Assembly (NCBI RefSeq): GCF_033115175.1
Contig: NC_084837.1
Span: 90,950,499-91,014,498, forward strand
Reading direction: 5' to 3'
DNA length: 64,000 bases
Source: Lepus europaeus
Taxonomy: Eukaryota; Chordata; Mammalia; Lagomorpha; Leporidae
A program made the translations under genes and the position numbers. Each line of letters opens with the position of its first letter. The first letter of the stretch is position 1. Positions 11,339 through 22,831 of the stretch are shown here, one piece after another. Below the pieces are notes generated by a model. It did not search any database. It was not told the origin of the DNA and saw only the letters and a list, made by a program, of their open reading frames with translations.

Positions 11339-11937
11339 GTATGGTCTGAATATGCGTTGCCTGGCAGCTCGGGTCAACTATAAGACTTTGATTATCATCT
11401 GCGCACTCTTCACTTTGGTCACAGTACTTTTGTGGAACAAGTGTTCCAGTGACAGAGCGATCCAGTTTCCCCGGCACCTGAGTAGTGGCTTCAGAGTGGA
11501 TGGATTAGAGAAGAGAGCAGCAGCGTCTGAGAGTGACAACTATGTGAAGCACATGGCCAGACAGCAGTCTGAGGAGGCCTTCCCTCAGGAGCAGCAGAAA
11601 GCGCCCCCTGTGGTGGGAGGCTTCAATAGCAACGGGGGAAGCAAGGTGTTAGGGCTCAAGTATGAAGAAATTGACTGTCTCATAAATGATGAACACACAA
11701 TTAAGGGGAGACGAGAGGGGAATGAAGTCTTTCTGCCATTCACTTGGGTCGAGAAATATTTTGACGTTTATGGAAAGGTGGTTCAGTACGATGGCTATGA
11801 TCGGTTTGAGTTCTCTCATAGCTACTCCAAAGTCTATGCACAGAGATCCCCTTACCACCCTGATGGTGTGTTTATGTCCTTTGAAGGCTACAATGTGGAA
11901 GTCCGGGACAGAGTCAAGTGCATAAGTGGGGTTGAAG
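11339..11937 (+). CDS. GLCE: GLCE first coding exon (D-glucuronyl C5-epimerase, residues 1-195)
   Basis: GLCE converts D-glucuronic acid to L-iduronic acid in heparan sulfate and heparin precursors in the Golgi. The acceptor AG is at 11,337-11,338 after a pyrimidine-rich tract. Thirteen untranslated bases precede the ATG at 11,352, chosen because translation from it begins [11 protein letters not shown], the start of mammalian GLCE as I remember it. A short basic cytosolic end is followed by one hydrophobic signal-anchor at about residues 12-28, which fits a type II Golgi membrane protein. The stem and the first beta-rich part of the lumenal domain follow. The exon ends in phase 1 with AAG before GTTGGT, so the donor is weak at +3 and +4. 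The reading frame stays open to 12,092 if the intron is retained. Identification rests on recognition of the family, with no alignment run. Confidence 0.95.
11599..11613 (-). promoter_or_regulatory. CTCF-like motif within GLCE coding exon
   Basis: The reverse complement reads CCACAGGGGGCGCTT, close to the CTCF core CCANNAGGGGGCGC. It lies in codons for Lys-Ala-Pro-Pro-Val. Confidence 0.4.
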
Positions 11938-12508
11938 GTTGGTATCTGTTCCACTTGCATCTTCCTAGCCTGGTCGTGTTGAGGCCAGAGGAACTGTCGG
12001 TGTTAGACAGCAGGTACATCACTTACTGTCTAGAGATCTTTCATCGCCCTGACGTTGTAGGGAGTAACGGGTTAGGTCTGAACCTGCAGTGACTTTTTAG
12101 ATTATGTGACTCCCAGGCTGTATTTAAGATCATACCTGAACAAATAGGGTTATTCCATTAACCTGCCTCTGAACTCTCACCAGGAGGATCAAGGAATGAA
12201 ATATCTATAAGAGACAGGAACAGGAACAGGACCATCCAGTGGCCCTGGAAGTGTCCGCCTGTGGCCTTGTTACCTGGTTAACCAGATGTCGTCTCTGAAA
12301 GCGACGACAGGATGCACAGACCCTGATGTCTTTGAACGTGTGCCGAACTCGTAGTCTGCCACATGCTGTCTTTTACTGTCTTTCAGCCTGGGGCAGTTGC
12401 ATTTCCCTTTGGGTATAAGTAGGACATTTTGTAATTTGCTTTTCAAGCTTATGATTGACTAGAAAGGTATCATTTTTAAACAGGGGGAACAATGTCATCT
12501 GTTTTGAG

Positions 12509-12775
12509 GGGCTGGCGCTGTGGCATAGCGGGTAAAGCTGCTGCCTGCAGTACCAGCATCCCATATGGGTGCTGGTTCAAGTCCTAGTTTCTCCACTTCT
12601 TATCCAGCTCCCTGCTAATGCATCAGGAAAGCAGCGGAAGATGGTCCAAGTCCTTGAGGCCCTGCACCCACGTGGGAGACCTGAGTGAAGCTCCTGGCTC
12701 CTGGCTTCGGCCCAGCCCAGCCCTGACCATTACAGCCATTTGGGAAGTGAACCAGTGGATGGAAGATTCTCTCTT

Positions 12776-12817
<42 letters not shown>

Positions 12818-12916
12818 CCCCCCCCTCTCTCCCTCTCTCCTCTCTCCCCTTCTCTCTCTCCCTCTCTCTGCCTCTCTCTGTCTGTAACTCTGCCTTTCAA
12901 ATAAATAAGTATTTTT
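12509..12916 (+). mobile_element. CSINE with expanded CT tract
   Basis: Sense copy from GGGGCTGGCGCTGTGGCATA to CTGCCTTTCAAATAAATAAG. The internal CT tract is expanded to about 100 bases (12,775-12,876) with a C-run. Flanking TGTTTTGAG at 12,500-12,508 and 12,917-12,925 is the target duplication. Confidence 0.92.
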
Positions 12917-13187
12917 TGTTTTGAGATTGCTTCACTTCTTCATTTTGTTATGATTTTAATATCTTAATATTACTATCTTAAAATCTGTATTGAACATGCC
13001 TTGACTTGATAGATTTTTGCTTCAGAAAGAGGTTTGTGCTCACCTGGTGATACTGTGGATGTTATCAGACTGTCAGATCGACGGCCTGCAGCCCACCCCT
13101 GTCTTTGAAACTAATGCTAGCTTTATTCCTCATATTGGGAACTGGAGTCTGCATACTCTGATGCAGTTTCTTCCCTTATATATTGTT

Positions 13188-13487
13188 TATTTTTTAAGGT
13201 TTATTTATTTATTTGAAAGGCAGTTACAGAGCAAGAGAAGAAGCGACACAGCTCTTCCATCTACTGGTTCACTCTCTGAATGGCTGTAATGGCCAGGACT
13301 GGGCCAGGCCAAAGCCAGGTGCCAGGAGCTTCATCCAGGTCTCCCATGTGGGTGCAAGGACTTGGGCCATTCTCTGCTGCTGGGAGCTAGATTGGAAGTG
13401 GAGCAGCCAGGACTTGAACCAGCACCCATAGGGATGCTGGCACTGCAGGCCATGACTTTAACCCACTGCACCACAGCACCGGCTCCT
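13188..13487 (-). mobile_element. CSINE
   Basis: Antisense copy with TTTATTTATTTATTTGAAAG tail, body and head ending CCACAGCACCGGC. Confidence 0.9.
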
Positions 13488-14084
13488 ATTTGTGTTTTTA
13501 ATAATATCTTCACCAAATGTCTAGAAGGGGTTAGATTCACCTGTATTCTTACCATGTCAAGATAATTGTTACCACATCTGTGTGTATTTTCTGGAGGTCT
13601 TTGTACTTAGACATATGCTTTAACAGAGTTGTGTTGCTATTATACAGGGATTCAGAAAGATAACAGTAGATTTCAAAGCTGTTCTCTGTTTCCCCGTAAC
13701 ATATTAGGATTACAACGTTCCCCCTTGTTATTGAGTTTTTATTCTGTAGTGAGAACCTGCCATGATATCTGTGATGAATGAGGCTATTCTCTTTAGTTGG
13801 ACACTTAGATTGTTGCCAGGGTTGTTTTTTTACTAATATAAATAATGTTGTAGATATTTACTGTTAATCTTCATGTGCTGTTTTAATTATGTTCTCAGAG
13901 TACTGCTAGTAGAAATATACTGCTCTGAAAATATAATTAACTACCATGTAAAATAGTATAAACTCTGAATCAGTTTTGTCAAACTCCTTTCCAAAAAGGT
14001 GAGACCTACTGAGACTTTCAGTAGCAGAGTGTGAGAATGCTTTTGTTACTCAACTCTTGCCACCATGGAAGATTTAGTTTCACT

Positions 14085-14333
14085 TTTTCATTTGAAAGAC
14101 AGAGGTCTTCCATCCATTGGTTCACTCCCCCAAATGGCTACAACAGCCAGGAGTGGGCCAGGCTGAAGCCAGGGTTCAGGAACTCCTTCCAGGCCTTAGG
14201 TGGCAGAGCCATCATCTGCTGCCTTCCCAGGAGGCGCATTAGCAGGAAGCTGCGTCAGGGTGGAGCTGGGAGCTGTCAGGCACTCCATAGGGGATGCAGG
14301 CTTCCCAGATGTCATCGCGACCACTGCCGGATG
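14085..14333 (-). mobile_element. CSINE-related SINE, diverged
   Basis: Antisense copy from TTTCATTTGAAAGACAGAGG to GCGACCACTGCCGGATGCC. Shorter and diverged. Confidence 0.75.
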
Positions 14334-14555
14334 CCTGCTCTTGGAGTATCTTTGGTGTTTTGATATCTTTTTGATATTTAACCTTGTGTTCATGTTCTTT
14401 CTTCTAGTGGTGTGATTAATATTTTTCTTCCATGTATTTGTATGAATTCTTATTTATAATGTAAGATTAGCAATGCTGTGACATTTGTTAAAAAATATTT
14501 TCTTCAATGTGGTTGTTTTTTAGTTTTACTTATGATTTCTTTTATAAAGTTTTAG

Positions 14556-14886
14556 TTTTTTTTTTTTAATAAAAATTTATTTATTTCGAAAGGCAGAGTT
14601 ACAGAGAGAGGGAGAGATAGCAAGAGACCTTTATCTGCTGATTTGCTCCCCAAATGTCTGCAATGGCCACGGCTGGGCCAGACCAGAGCCAGGAGCCAGG
14701 AGCTTCATCCAGGTCTCCCAAATGGGTACAGTACCCAAGACCTTGGGGCAATCCTCCACTGCTTTCCCAGGCACATCAGCAGGGAGCTGGATCAGAAGTA
14801 GAGCAGCCTGGACTCAAACTGGCGTCCATATGAGATTGCCAGCACTGCAGGCGGTGGCTTAACCTGCTACACCACAATTCCCGCCC
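14556..14886 (-). mobile_element. CSINE
   Basis: Antisense copy with T-tract and TTTATTTATTTCGAAAGGC tail, full body and head ending CCACAATTCCCGCCC. Flanking TTTTAGTT is repeated on both sides. Confidence 0.88.
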
Positions 14887-14919
14887 AAATTTTTAGTTCT
14901 GTTAATGGATTTTTTTTTG

Positions 14920-15238
14920 TTTCTTTAAAAAAATTATTTAGAAACAGTTACAGAGAGAAAGGAAGATACGGACAGAAAGATCTTCCATCAGCTGGTTTAT
15001 TCCCCACATGGCCACAGCAGCTGGTGCTGGGCCAAGCCAAAGCCGGGATCAAGGAGCTTCATCCAGATCTACCACATGGGTGGAAGGGACCCGAGCACAT
15101 GGGCCATCTTCCGCTGCTTTTTCCAGGTGCATTAGCAGGGAGCTGGATCAGAAGTGGAGCAGCTGGGACACGAACTGATGCCCATAGAGGATGCTGGCGT
15201 CACAGGTGGTGGCTTTACCTGCTGCACAATGACAACCC
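14920..15238 (-). mobile_element. CSINE, diverged
   Basis: Antisense copy. The tail is reduced to TTATTTAGAAACAGTTACAG, then the body, with a damaged head TGCTGCACAATGACAACCCC. Confidence 0.82.
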
Positions 15239-15976
15239 CTACTTCTTTGTTTTATGTTTTAAAAGGCATACCAGTAATGGAAAATTTTGCTCAGAATTTT
15301 ATGAGAAGTAATTCATTAGTGAATTATTTTTAAGAACCTATAGCTAAATAAACAACTGTAATTCAATTATAAAACACTCCTTAAAATCTTGACAATTACA
15401 TTTTTGACAGGAAGGGTAGAGAAAAGTATTCCAAGCTCAGATTATTATATTTTAAATTGCTTAGTTAAAATTGTCTTCTTAAGTAAGTAAATACTTTAAC
15501 TATGAGATGACATACCGAGTCAGCTGAAAAATCACCATGCCATGACACTGGAGGGAGAGGTGATTGTGTGATTAACACGAGTGTTAAGTAAAATGTCTAC
15601 GAGTTCAGGGCTAATATTTAGACTCCAACTGTGATGATATCATCTTGCATGCCTCTGAACTGTGTGAAATCTGTGTGAAATACAACATCTATAGCTGTGA
15701 GCAACAGGCATTAAAAGTCCATCCTTGAAAGGTAATTGATGGTGTTGCATTGCTGTCAGCAAATACTGAGAGGGTGAATGAGTATTGAATTTTGTTTTTC
15801 ATATTTGGTTTATTTGGTACTAGTTTGCAGTAATTATAAAAACAGTATAATAAGGAAGCTGAAAAATTGCTGATAACTCAGTGACATTCTCCAGAAGTGA
15901 ACCGGTGAGGAGTGCTCTTTAGAATAGGCTCAACAGTGGTGGACGTGACTCTTCATTGTATTTCTCTTTCTTATAG
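15239..15976. other. Unannotated intron sequence before GLCE exon 2
   Basis: AT-rich unique DNA with no recognisable repeat, ending in the pyrimidine-rich acceptor tract. Confidence 0.5.
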
Positions 15977-16222
15977 GTGTGCCGTTATCTACACAATGGG
16001 GACCTCAAGGCTATTTCTACCCAATCCAGATTGCACAGTACGGGTTAAGTCATTACAGCAAGAATCTCACTGAGAAGCCCCCTCACATAGAGGTATATGA
16101 AACAGCAGAAGACAGGGACAGAAGCAGCAAGTCTGGCGACTGGACGGTGCCGAAGGGCTGCTTCATGGCGAGCGTGGCTGAGAAGTCCCGGTTCACCAAT
16201 GTGAAACAGTTCATTGCTCCAG
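15977..16222 (+). CDS. GLCE: GLCE second coding exon (residues 196-278)
   Basis: This internal coding exon lies between an AG at 15,975-15,976 (TTTCTTATAG) and a strong CAG/GTAAGT donor at 16,223. It enters in phase 1, completing a Gly codon with the previous exon, and leaves in phase 1 after Ala-Pro. It encodes [20 protein letters not shown] and continues through an N-glycosylation sequon (NLT) to the motif CFMASV and the end QFIAP. In the known GLCE structure this region links the N-terminal beta domain to the central beta-barrel. The flanking introns are 4,039 bp and 7,187 bp. No frameshift or internal stop is present, and the splice joins are consistent on both sides. Confidence 0.94.
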
Positions 16223-18094
16223 GTAAGTTACACACTCTGTGCCTGCCAGTCTTCTGTTGATTTGTGGCACCTGGTATTCCCTTAAACTTTTTATATGGTT
16301 TTCAAAAACACATTAACAGACCCTTTCTGTTGCATACACAAAGAAACAAATGGTATCACCCGAGTGAAATCCTTGACGAAAGAACAGCTGAAAAATCAAG
16401 ATTATTGAGAGAAATGTTCACCCTGTGAAGAGCCAAGCCAGAGATTAAATAAGAAACAGATCATCCATGTTGTGTACCTTCCCATAACCCATAGGAATGA
16501 TGTTCCTTAATTTAATATGTGGTAGATGATAATTTAATTTTTAAAATACTTTTGCATTATGTAGAAATTTTTTATAGAGGGAGCTAGCCTTTCCTTTGCC
16601 TATTTTTTGCCAATGTCTTTATGCTTTTTCAAGAAAATATGACACATATTTCTAAACAAGCCTGCTTCCGATATTGAATTTTGTTAATGTACAAGATTAT
16701 CTCAAACTTCATATAAAACCATTTTCATTAATAAAATCATTTATAAAATCAAATTAACTTTATGCAACATTTCCCCTTTTACGAAGGCAGTCTAATTAAC
16801 TAGGATATAATGTATTTTTCTACACTAATCAATATCCATGAGAATTAATGAGCCCATTGCTTAGAAAAAGACAATGGAATAGTTTTAGCTAGCACCTCTG
16901 TGGGGATACATCATCAAGAGCAGAACACCCCCTTTCCCGCTGACCCGGCAGTCGGTAAATAAAGAGGAGCACCGCTGTCCGCCCTCTGCTGTGCTCCCTC
17001 CTTGTCCTTTGTGACGGCTGTGGAAGTCCCCGACCTTGAAAGCCACAATACAGATCTACTCATTCTGGATGGCCAACAGTAATGGGTCTGTGAGTGCTGA
17101 CTGCAGTGTGAATAATGGGTGACCTTTGTTTTTTTTTCTGTAACTAGAACTTCTTTTTCCACATGGCATTCTGTGGTTTTCCAGTCTATAGAGCGTCTTT
17201 GCTTATTGTAAACCAACAGGCATGGCTGAGTAAGAAGGTACAAGGAAATGTTTTTAAATATTTAGCTACGATACCTAAGAGGTGATTGGAGCAGGGAATA
17301 CTAGACTTCGGTTTTGGGTGCATTCAAAGGAGCCTGTTTTGCACTTAGTGATGTTGTCTGGATTAGTGTAGAAAGGAGCAGCCCTCATCTAGCTCTCAGG
17401 CATCTGGGAGGTTTTCTAGAGTGATCTTTTGAATGTGATCCTTTTTGGAGTAACAGATTTCCTTGTACACTTTTGGGTGATATGGGTAATACAGTAGGTA
17501 GGTAACCACATGCTAAGTGAGAGATGCTCACCCTGGCCATAGCCAGGAGCTGGAGAGAAAACTGCTTCCTACGCAATTCCGGGCATGTGGAAGAGAGAAC
17601 TCTGTGACAGCCGCTCTACCAGGGCGACACAGCGACTCAGAGGGGGAGCTCGCTGTTGGTGGGAGTGTGCTAGCTGGGACTGGGGCACGTGTTTTGATAT
17701 CCTGGATGTGCCTGTTGCGTATTATGAGGATATGAGGGGAGGGATGGTTTGAGGTTACATGGCAGTTACTGCTCAGAGCAGAGAAAGGAATCAGAAAGGT
17801 GAGACAGTTTTATTGAAGCCTAAGTGTGAGAGGTGAGGCTTTTTAGAGGGTGTAGGCCTCATGAGAGACAGAGGTAGAGAATCGTGGTTGAGAGAAGGTC
17901 AGCGCTTGTCCATAAAAGCAGCGGCCTAAGTGAGGCAGCACTCGGGCCCACGGGCTGCGTTCCGTTGGCCTTGTATTTTTTCCTTTCTTGGAAACAAAAT
18001 CATCTACAATGCAGAATCATAAAATGAACCTGCTGCCTCTTTTTATTGTCTCATTGATGAATAATGTTTTGTTCCTAATTTTAAATGAATAGAA
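16223..18094. other. Unannotated intron sequence
   Basis: Long stretch free of SINEs. AT-rich to about 16,850, then mixed. No coding exon, RNA gene or transposon recognised. Confidence 0.45.
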
Positions 18095-18429
18095 GGCCGG
18101 CGCCGTGGCTCAACAGGCTAATCCTCCGCCTGCGGCGCCGGCACACTGGGTTCTAGTCTCGGTCGGGGCGCCGGATTCTGTCCCAGTTGCCCCTCTTCCA
18201 GTCCAGCTCTCTGCTGTGGCCCGGGAGTGCAGTGGAGGATGGCCCAAGTGCTTGGGCCCTGCACCCCATGGGAGACCAGGAGAAGCACCTGGCTCCTGCC
18301 TTCGGATCAGCGCGGTGCGCAGGCCACAGCGCACCAGCTGCAGCAGCCATTGGAGGGTGAACCAACGGCAAAGGAAGACCTTTCTCTCTCTCTCTCTCAC
18401 TGTCCACTCTGCCTGTCAAAAAAAAAAAA
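18095..18429 (+). mobile_element. CSINE, younger type
   Basis: Sense copy from GGCCGGCGCCGTGGCTCAAC to CTGCCTGTCAAAAAAAAA. Flanked by AATAGAA on both sides. Close in sequence to copies at 0.1, 21.8 and 44.8 kb. Confidence 0.93.
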
Positions 18430-18859
18430 TAGAAACTTTAGGCCTGTCCTATTCTGTTAAATTAAACTAGCTGTCCATTTCCCAAAGCACTCTCATTTCA
18501 TTCCCATGAGCTCACTTTCTTCTGTCTCTGTAGCCACTCTGTCAGATTCTTGTGAACGTCTTTTGTGCCCAGCCCTCATCCCTCCATGTCTCTCCATCTG
18601 AGGGCCTCTTCTCACTCAGTGTAGGAAACCTGTTGATTAAATGAATGAATGAAGACAGCTTGTATTGTATTTCAAAATGCTGACTTAAAGAATATTATTT
18701 TTTACAGCTTCATAGAGTTGTAATTGACAAATAAAATTATGTGTGTATTTCAGGTGTTCAATGTTATGCCTTGATATATCAAGTACAGGTAGATACTTGT
18801 ACTGAGAAATGAGTACTGTAATCGAGTTAATACATCTGTTGTCTCACATAATCACCCCG

Positions 18860-18860
<1 letters not shown>

Positions 18861-18891
<31 letters not shown>

Positions 18892-18902
18892 TGTGTGTGT
18901 GT
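18861..18902. repeat. (GA)n-(GT)n microsatellite
   Basis: GA dinucleotide run followed by a short GT run, within the L1. Confidence 0.9.
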
Positions 18903-19367
18903 GCTCGTGAGAACATTTAAGATCTACTCTCAAGGCCAGCATTTTTAGGTTCCGTATAAAAGTGATATCATTTTTGTCTGATGCATTTCACTTAGCATTA
19001 CGCACTCAAAGTTCATCTGTCTTGTCACAAACAACAGGATTTCGTTCTTTTTTATGACTGAATGAGATTCCATTGTGTATAGATGCCACTCACCCATCAC
19101 CAGACACATGTTATCTCTGACACATGTTATCTCTGTATCTTAACTATTGTAAATAATGGTGCAGTGGACATGGGAGTGCAGGTATCTTTTTGAGAAACCA
19201 ATTTTATGTTAGGGGTATATACCCAGAAGTGGCATTGCTGGGTCACATGGCAGTTGTATTTTTAATTTTATGAGAAGCCTCCATACTGTTTATATAATGG
19301 CTGATCCAGTTTACATTCCTATCCAAAACGTATAAGGGTTCCCTTTTCTCCATGTTCTTGTCAACAC

Positions 19368-19612
19368 TATTTATTTGAAAGGCAGACTTAGAGAGATCCT
19401 CAGTCCTCTGGTTCACTCCCCAAATAGCCACAACAGTCAAAGCCAGGTGCCTGGAATTCCATCCAGGCTTCCCACATGGGTGTAGAGGCCCAAAGACTTG
19501 AGCCACCTTTTGCTGCTTTCCCAGGTGCATTAGGGATACTGGATCAGAAGTGGAGATGTCAGTGTTGCAAGCAGCAGCTTAACCCTCTGTGCCAGAGTGA
19601 TGGTTGCCCCTT
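19368..19612 (-). mobile_element. CSINE, internally shortened
   Basis: Antisense copy: TTATTTGAAAGGCAGACTTA tail, body and a damaged head. It lacks part of the body and the middle of the head. Confidence 0.8.
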
Positions 19613-19705
19613 CGGTATTCCGACAGCGATGAGGTGATAGACCACATGGCTTTCATTTGCATCTCCTTGATGATGAGTGGTCCTGAGCACCTTTCTGTGT
19701 AGCTT

Positions 19706-20021
19706 TTTTTTTTTTTTAAAGATTTATTTTATTTATTTGAAAGACAGAGTTACAGAGAGAGGTAGAGACAGAGAGAGAGGTCTTCCATCTGCTGGTTCAC
19801 TCCCCAGATGGCTGCAATGGCCAGAGCTGCACCAATCCAAAGCTAGGAGCCAGGAGCTTCTTCTGGGTTTCCCACGTAGATGCAGGGGCCCAAGCACTTG
19901 GGTAATCTTCTGCTATCCTAGGCCATAGCAGAGAGCTGGATCAGAAGAGGAGCAGCGGGGACTAGAACCAGCGCCCATATGGGATGCCAGGGCATTAACC
20001 CACTGCGCCACAGCGCCAGCC
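19706..20021 (-). mobile_element. CSINE
   Basis: Near full-length antisense copy from the T-tract to GCGCCACAGCGCCAGCC, inserted in the older L1. Confidence 0.93.
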
Positions 20022-20343
20022 ATCTGTATATCTTTTGACCAGTGGTGCCATGTAGAAAAATCTATGAGAGCCTTTGTCCATTTTTTAATTTGATTATTTA
20101 ATTTTTTTTGCTATTACAAATTCTTGATATATTTTGGGTATTAACCCCTTATCAGATACATGGTTTGCAAATATTTTCTCATGTTCTGTAGGTTGCCTTT
20201 TCATTTTGTTGATTGTTTCATCAGTGGTGCAGATGCTTTTTAGTTTGATGTCACCTTTCCCCACCTTTGTTATTCTTTGCTTTTGTTGCCTGTGCTTTTT
20301 GGTATCATATCCAAAAAATCATTGTCAAGACCAATGTCAATAC

Positions 20344-21585
20344 TGACCTAAAATATGTATCATGCTCTGTTGCCTACAGCACATGTACATGTACCACAGA
20401 TACCAAAACCAAGCAGTTGTAGTGACTCCTTGGATTAATTGCGCAGAGAGAGTAGTGGTCTTGGATTTCAACAGCAGAAAAGTTGGAACTTTCTACTTGT
20501 CAGTTTGAAGCTGAGTGCTCAGGCAGCTCACTGCTTGCAGTGAAGCTCAGACATGGGTAACTTGCTCTCATTCAGATCTTCCTGAAAGGTGTTAGCAGGC
20601 AGGGTGGCCTCTTACACCTGTCTGTGAAATTAGAAGACCTGTCTCATAAGACTGCTGGGAGGATTAGGATTGGTAGCTGGCTGTCACTTCTCTGACTCGG
20701 CAACCCCCTCTGCTGGTGTGAATGTTTTATGAAAACCACCAGTAGATTTTTTTTTAAAGGTTACATCCCATAATATCATTTATTTTTGCGTTATTGGTAC
20801 TGATCTATTGTATTAAGACAAAAGTGATTGAACCATATCATTTCATTAAATTTGTAGAAAGTAAAAATTAGAATGGAATTATGGGAGGAAATAGGTGTGC
20901 CTTCAGCGTTCTCCCAGTTGGACTTCTGAAGATGGGTTATTGTTATCTAGTTTGGCCCAAATAAATGTCATAGTTAATACAGTTGTCCGACAAACGAGAC
21001 ATCTCCCTAGAATGGGAAAATAAGTAACACCAGGGCAGTCTGCTTTGCGGACTGTGACTTCATCTTGAGTGATTCGTGCATCAGCTCAGAGTCCTTCAGT
21101 GTCTCGGGGATGTGCACTGAGCTGCAGATTCCATTGCACTATAAATGCAGAAAATGCTAGTTCAGAGAAAGTACATGCTGACTTTTTGCCAGATAAAATG
21201 GATTTTTGCTGTATTTGAAGTTTACTTCTGAAATCCATTTTTTAAAGTCACTCAAAGCATTCGTTGATGTTCTCATTCTTGATACAACTTCCATAATTGT
21301 CTGGTCCATCAAATGAATTGATTAAGAACCTTGTGCCAAATCTATCTATACGGGTGGAGTCCTGTGTAGCAGAAGTTAAATGATGAACTCAACAAGCTGT
21401 TGCCCTCCAGGCTGGTCACATCCTGTAGCCATCGCAAGTTCACATTTCTCATCTTGGCTTCTGGTGACACACAGATTTCCTTAAGTTCCCCCATAGCAGA
21501 GATTGAGTCCTGTGCCTGTGTCTAAGAAAAAGATCCTTCACTGATGATTCTCACCAGGATGGCATTTCCAGGATCGTCTGTCTGT
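20344..21585. other. Unannotated intron sequence
   Basis: No SINE, L1 or coding signal seen over 1.2 kb. Confidence 0.45.
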
Positions 21586-21790
21586 CAGTCTTTGAACTGT
21601 GGTCCAGGAAACCTGAATTCTGGTTCTCGCTTAGCAGTAATTAGCTTTTGGCCTTGGGCAAACCATTTAACCTTGCAAAGCTTGGGTTCCTCCATCTCTA
21701 AAAAGGGCATAATAGTTCCTGCCCCGTGAACCTCAGAAGATTATTATGAGGTGGTACATAGGATTTGAGTTAGAAAGTGTTGTATAAAAA
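21586..21790 (+). repeat. MIR element
   Basis: Sense MIR pattern: CTGAATTCTGGTTCTCGC, then GGCCTTGGGCAAACCATTTA, CTCCATCTCTAAAAAGGGC and ATTATTATGAGGTGGTACAT. Its end is cut by the SINE at 21,802. Confidence 0.65.
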
Positions 21791-21801
21791 TTATGCCTTC
21801 T

Positions 21802-22128
21802 GGCCGGCGCCGCAGCTCAATAGGCTAATCCTCCACCTGTGGCGCCGGCACACCGGGTTCTAGTCCCGGTCGGGACACCAGATTCTGTCCCGGTTGCTCC
21901 TCTTCCAGTCTGGCTCTCTGCTATGGCCCGGGAGTGTAGTGGAGGATGGCCCAAGTGCTTGGGCCCTGCACCCGCTATGGGAGACCAGGAGAAGCACCTG
22001 GCTCCTGGCTTCGGATCAGCGCAGCATGCCTGCCGCAGCAGCCATTGAAGGGTGAACCAATGGTAAAGGAAGACCTTTCTCTCTGTCTCTCTCTCTCTCT
22101 CTGTCCACTCTGCCTGTCAAAAAAAAAA
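21802..22128 (+). mobile_element. CSINE, younger type, with target-site duplication
   Basis: Sense copy from GGCCGGCGCCGCAGCTCAAT to CTGCCTGTCAAAAAAAAA. Perfect 10-bp duplications TATGCCTTCT lie at 21,792-21,801 and 22,129-22,138. Confidence 0.93.
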
Positions 22129-22354
22129 TATGCCTTCTTATTAATATGTTCAGTTTCTTTTCTTAGTAGATCTAGATGAACAATATTCAGAAATCATCTT
22201 GCTTGTAATTAGTAATTATTGTATGCGGTAGAAATTTCCTATTAATTTTGTCAAATAAAATAGCTCTTACTGTTTGATTACTATGTGATAATTAGTGATA
22301 TTAACTGCTTTTACTTATTTCTACGTTCCAAGCCCTTGTCTTTTTTTTTTTCCC

Positions 22355-22500
22355 TTTACAATGACAGCCATCTTATCTCCAGCATGGGAAGGAACTGAGG
22401 CTCGAGGAGATGCATCTCACAGACTTCTCAAAGCGAGTGGTAGAGCAGGAGCTCCAAAGTGAGGTTTTTAACTCCAAATTCTGTGCTCCCTTACTCTTCC
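22355..22500 (-). repeat. MIR element, antisense
   Basis: Antisense MIR pattern: GGAAGGAACTGAGGCTCGAG, then GACTTCTCAAAGCGAGTGG and AGAGCAGGAGCTCC. Confidence 0.55.
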
Positions 22501-22589
22501 CACCCCTCATTTTTCATACACACATTTAATTTCCAAATTTTTTGAAATATCTGAAAACGTCATTTTTAGCATCAAGTTAGAACACATAG

Positions 22590-22672
22590 TAATAGCACTT
22601 ACTGTTATTAAGAGGGTTATATGAGTTAATATTGTAAAGTGCATAGAACATAGTAAATACACAATTTAAAAT
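22590..22672 (+). repeat. MIR tail fragment
   Basis: Sense MIR 3' part: AATAGCACTTACTGTTATTA, then TATGAGTTAATATTGTAAAG and GCATAGAACATAGTAAATAC. Confidence 0.5.
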
Positions 22673-22831
22673 TCACGTGCAACCGTTTTTTTCCTCCTGC
22701 CCTTTCTCTGGCAATATGTATTAAGCCAACTTTGGGCTATTTTTTTCCTTTTGAAGAGTGGGTATACTAGAATAATCATTGAGATCTAGAAAAGGCAGTA
22801 TAATCATCAATACCTTAGCCATTTATTATTG

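Larger units (their letters stand above)
13790..14930 (-). mobile_element. Old antisense L1 3' region, interrupted by SINEs
   Basis: Diverged but colinear with the L1M 3' UTR read backwards: ACTAATATAAATAATGTTG, later TCCTTTCCAAAAAGG, then TTAAAAAATATTTTCTTC and TTTTATAAAGTTTTAGTT. It is split by CSINEs at 14,085, 14,556 and possibly 14,920. Confidence 0.45.
11938..15976 (+). other. GLCE: GLCE intron between coding exons 1 and 2
   Basis: This intron of 4,039 bp has GT and AG ends. It contains one sense and four antisense CSINEs and a divergent antisense L1. Stretches 11,938-12,499 and 15,239-15,976 show nothing recognisable. Confidence 0.85.
18695..20343 (-). mobile_element. Antisense L1 3' region interrupted by two SINEs
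   Basis: Colinear with an L1M 3' UTR and ORF2 end read backwards: GAGATTCCATTGTGTATAG, then GTAAATAATGGTGCAGTGG, CCAGAAGTGGCATTGCTGGG, CTTGATGATGAGTGGTCCTG, GGTATTAACCCCTTATCAG and TCAAGACCAATGTCAATA. SINEs at 19,368-19,612 and 19,706-20,021 interrupt it. Confidence 0.8.

Noticed and set aside
12775..12876. Regularly spaced repeats suggesting a CRISPR-like array
   Set aside because: Pure CT microsatellite within a SINE. No repeat-spacer structure exists anywhere in the window.
18105..18470. 121-codon frame with an apparent repeated protein motif
   Set aside because: It is a translated younger-type CSINE. The same peptide appears at the other copies of that subtype.
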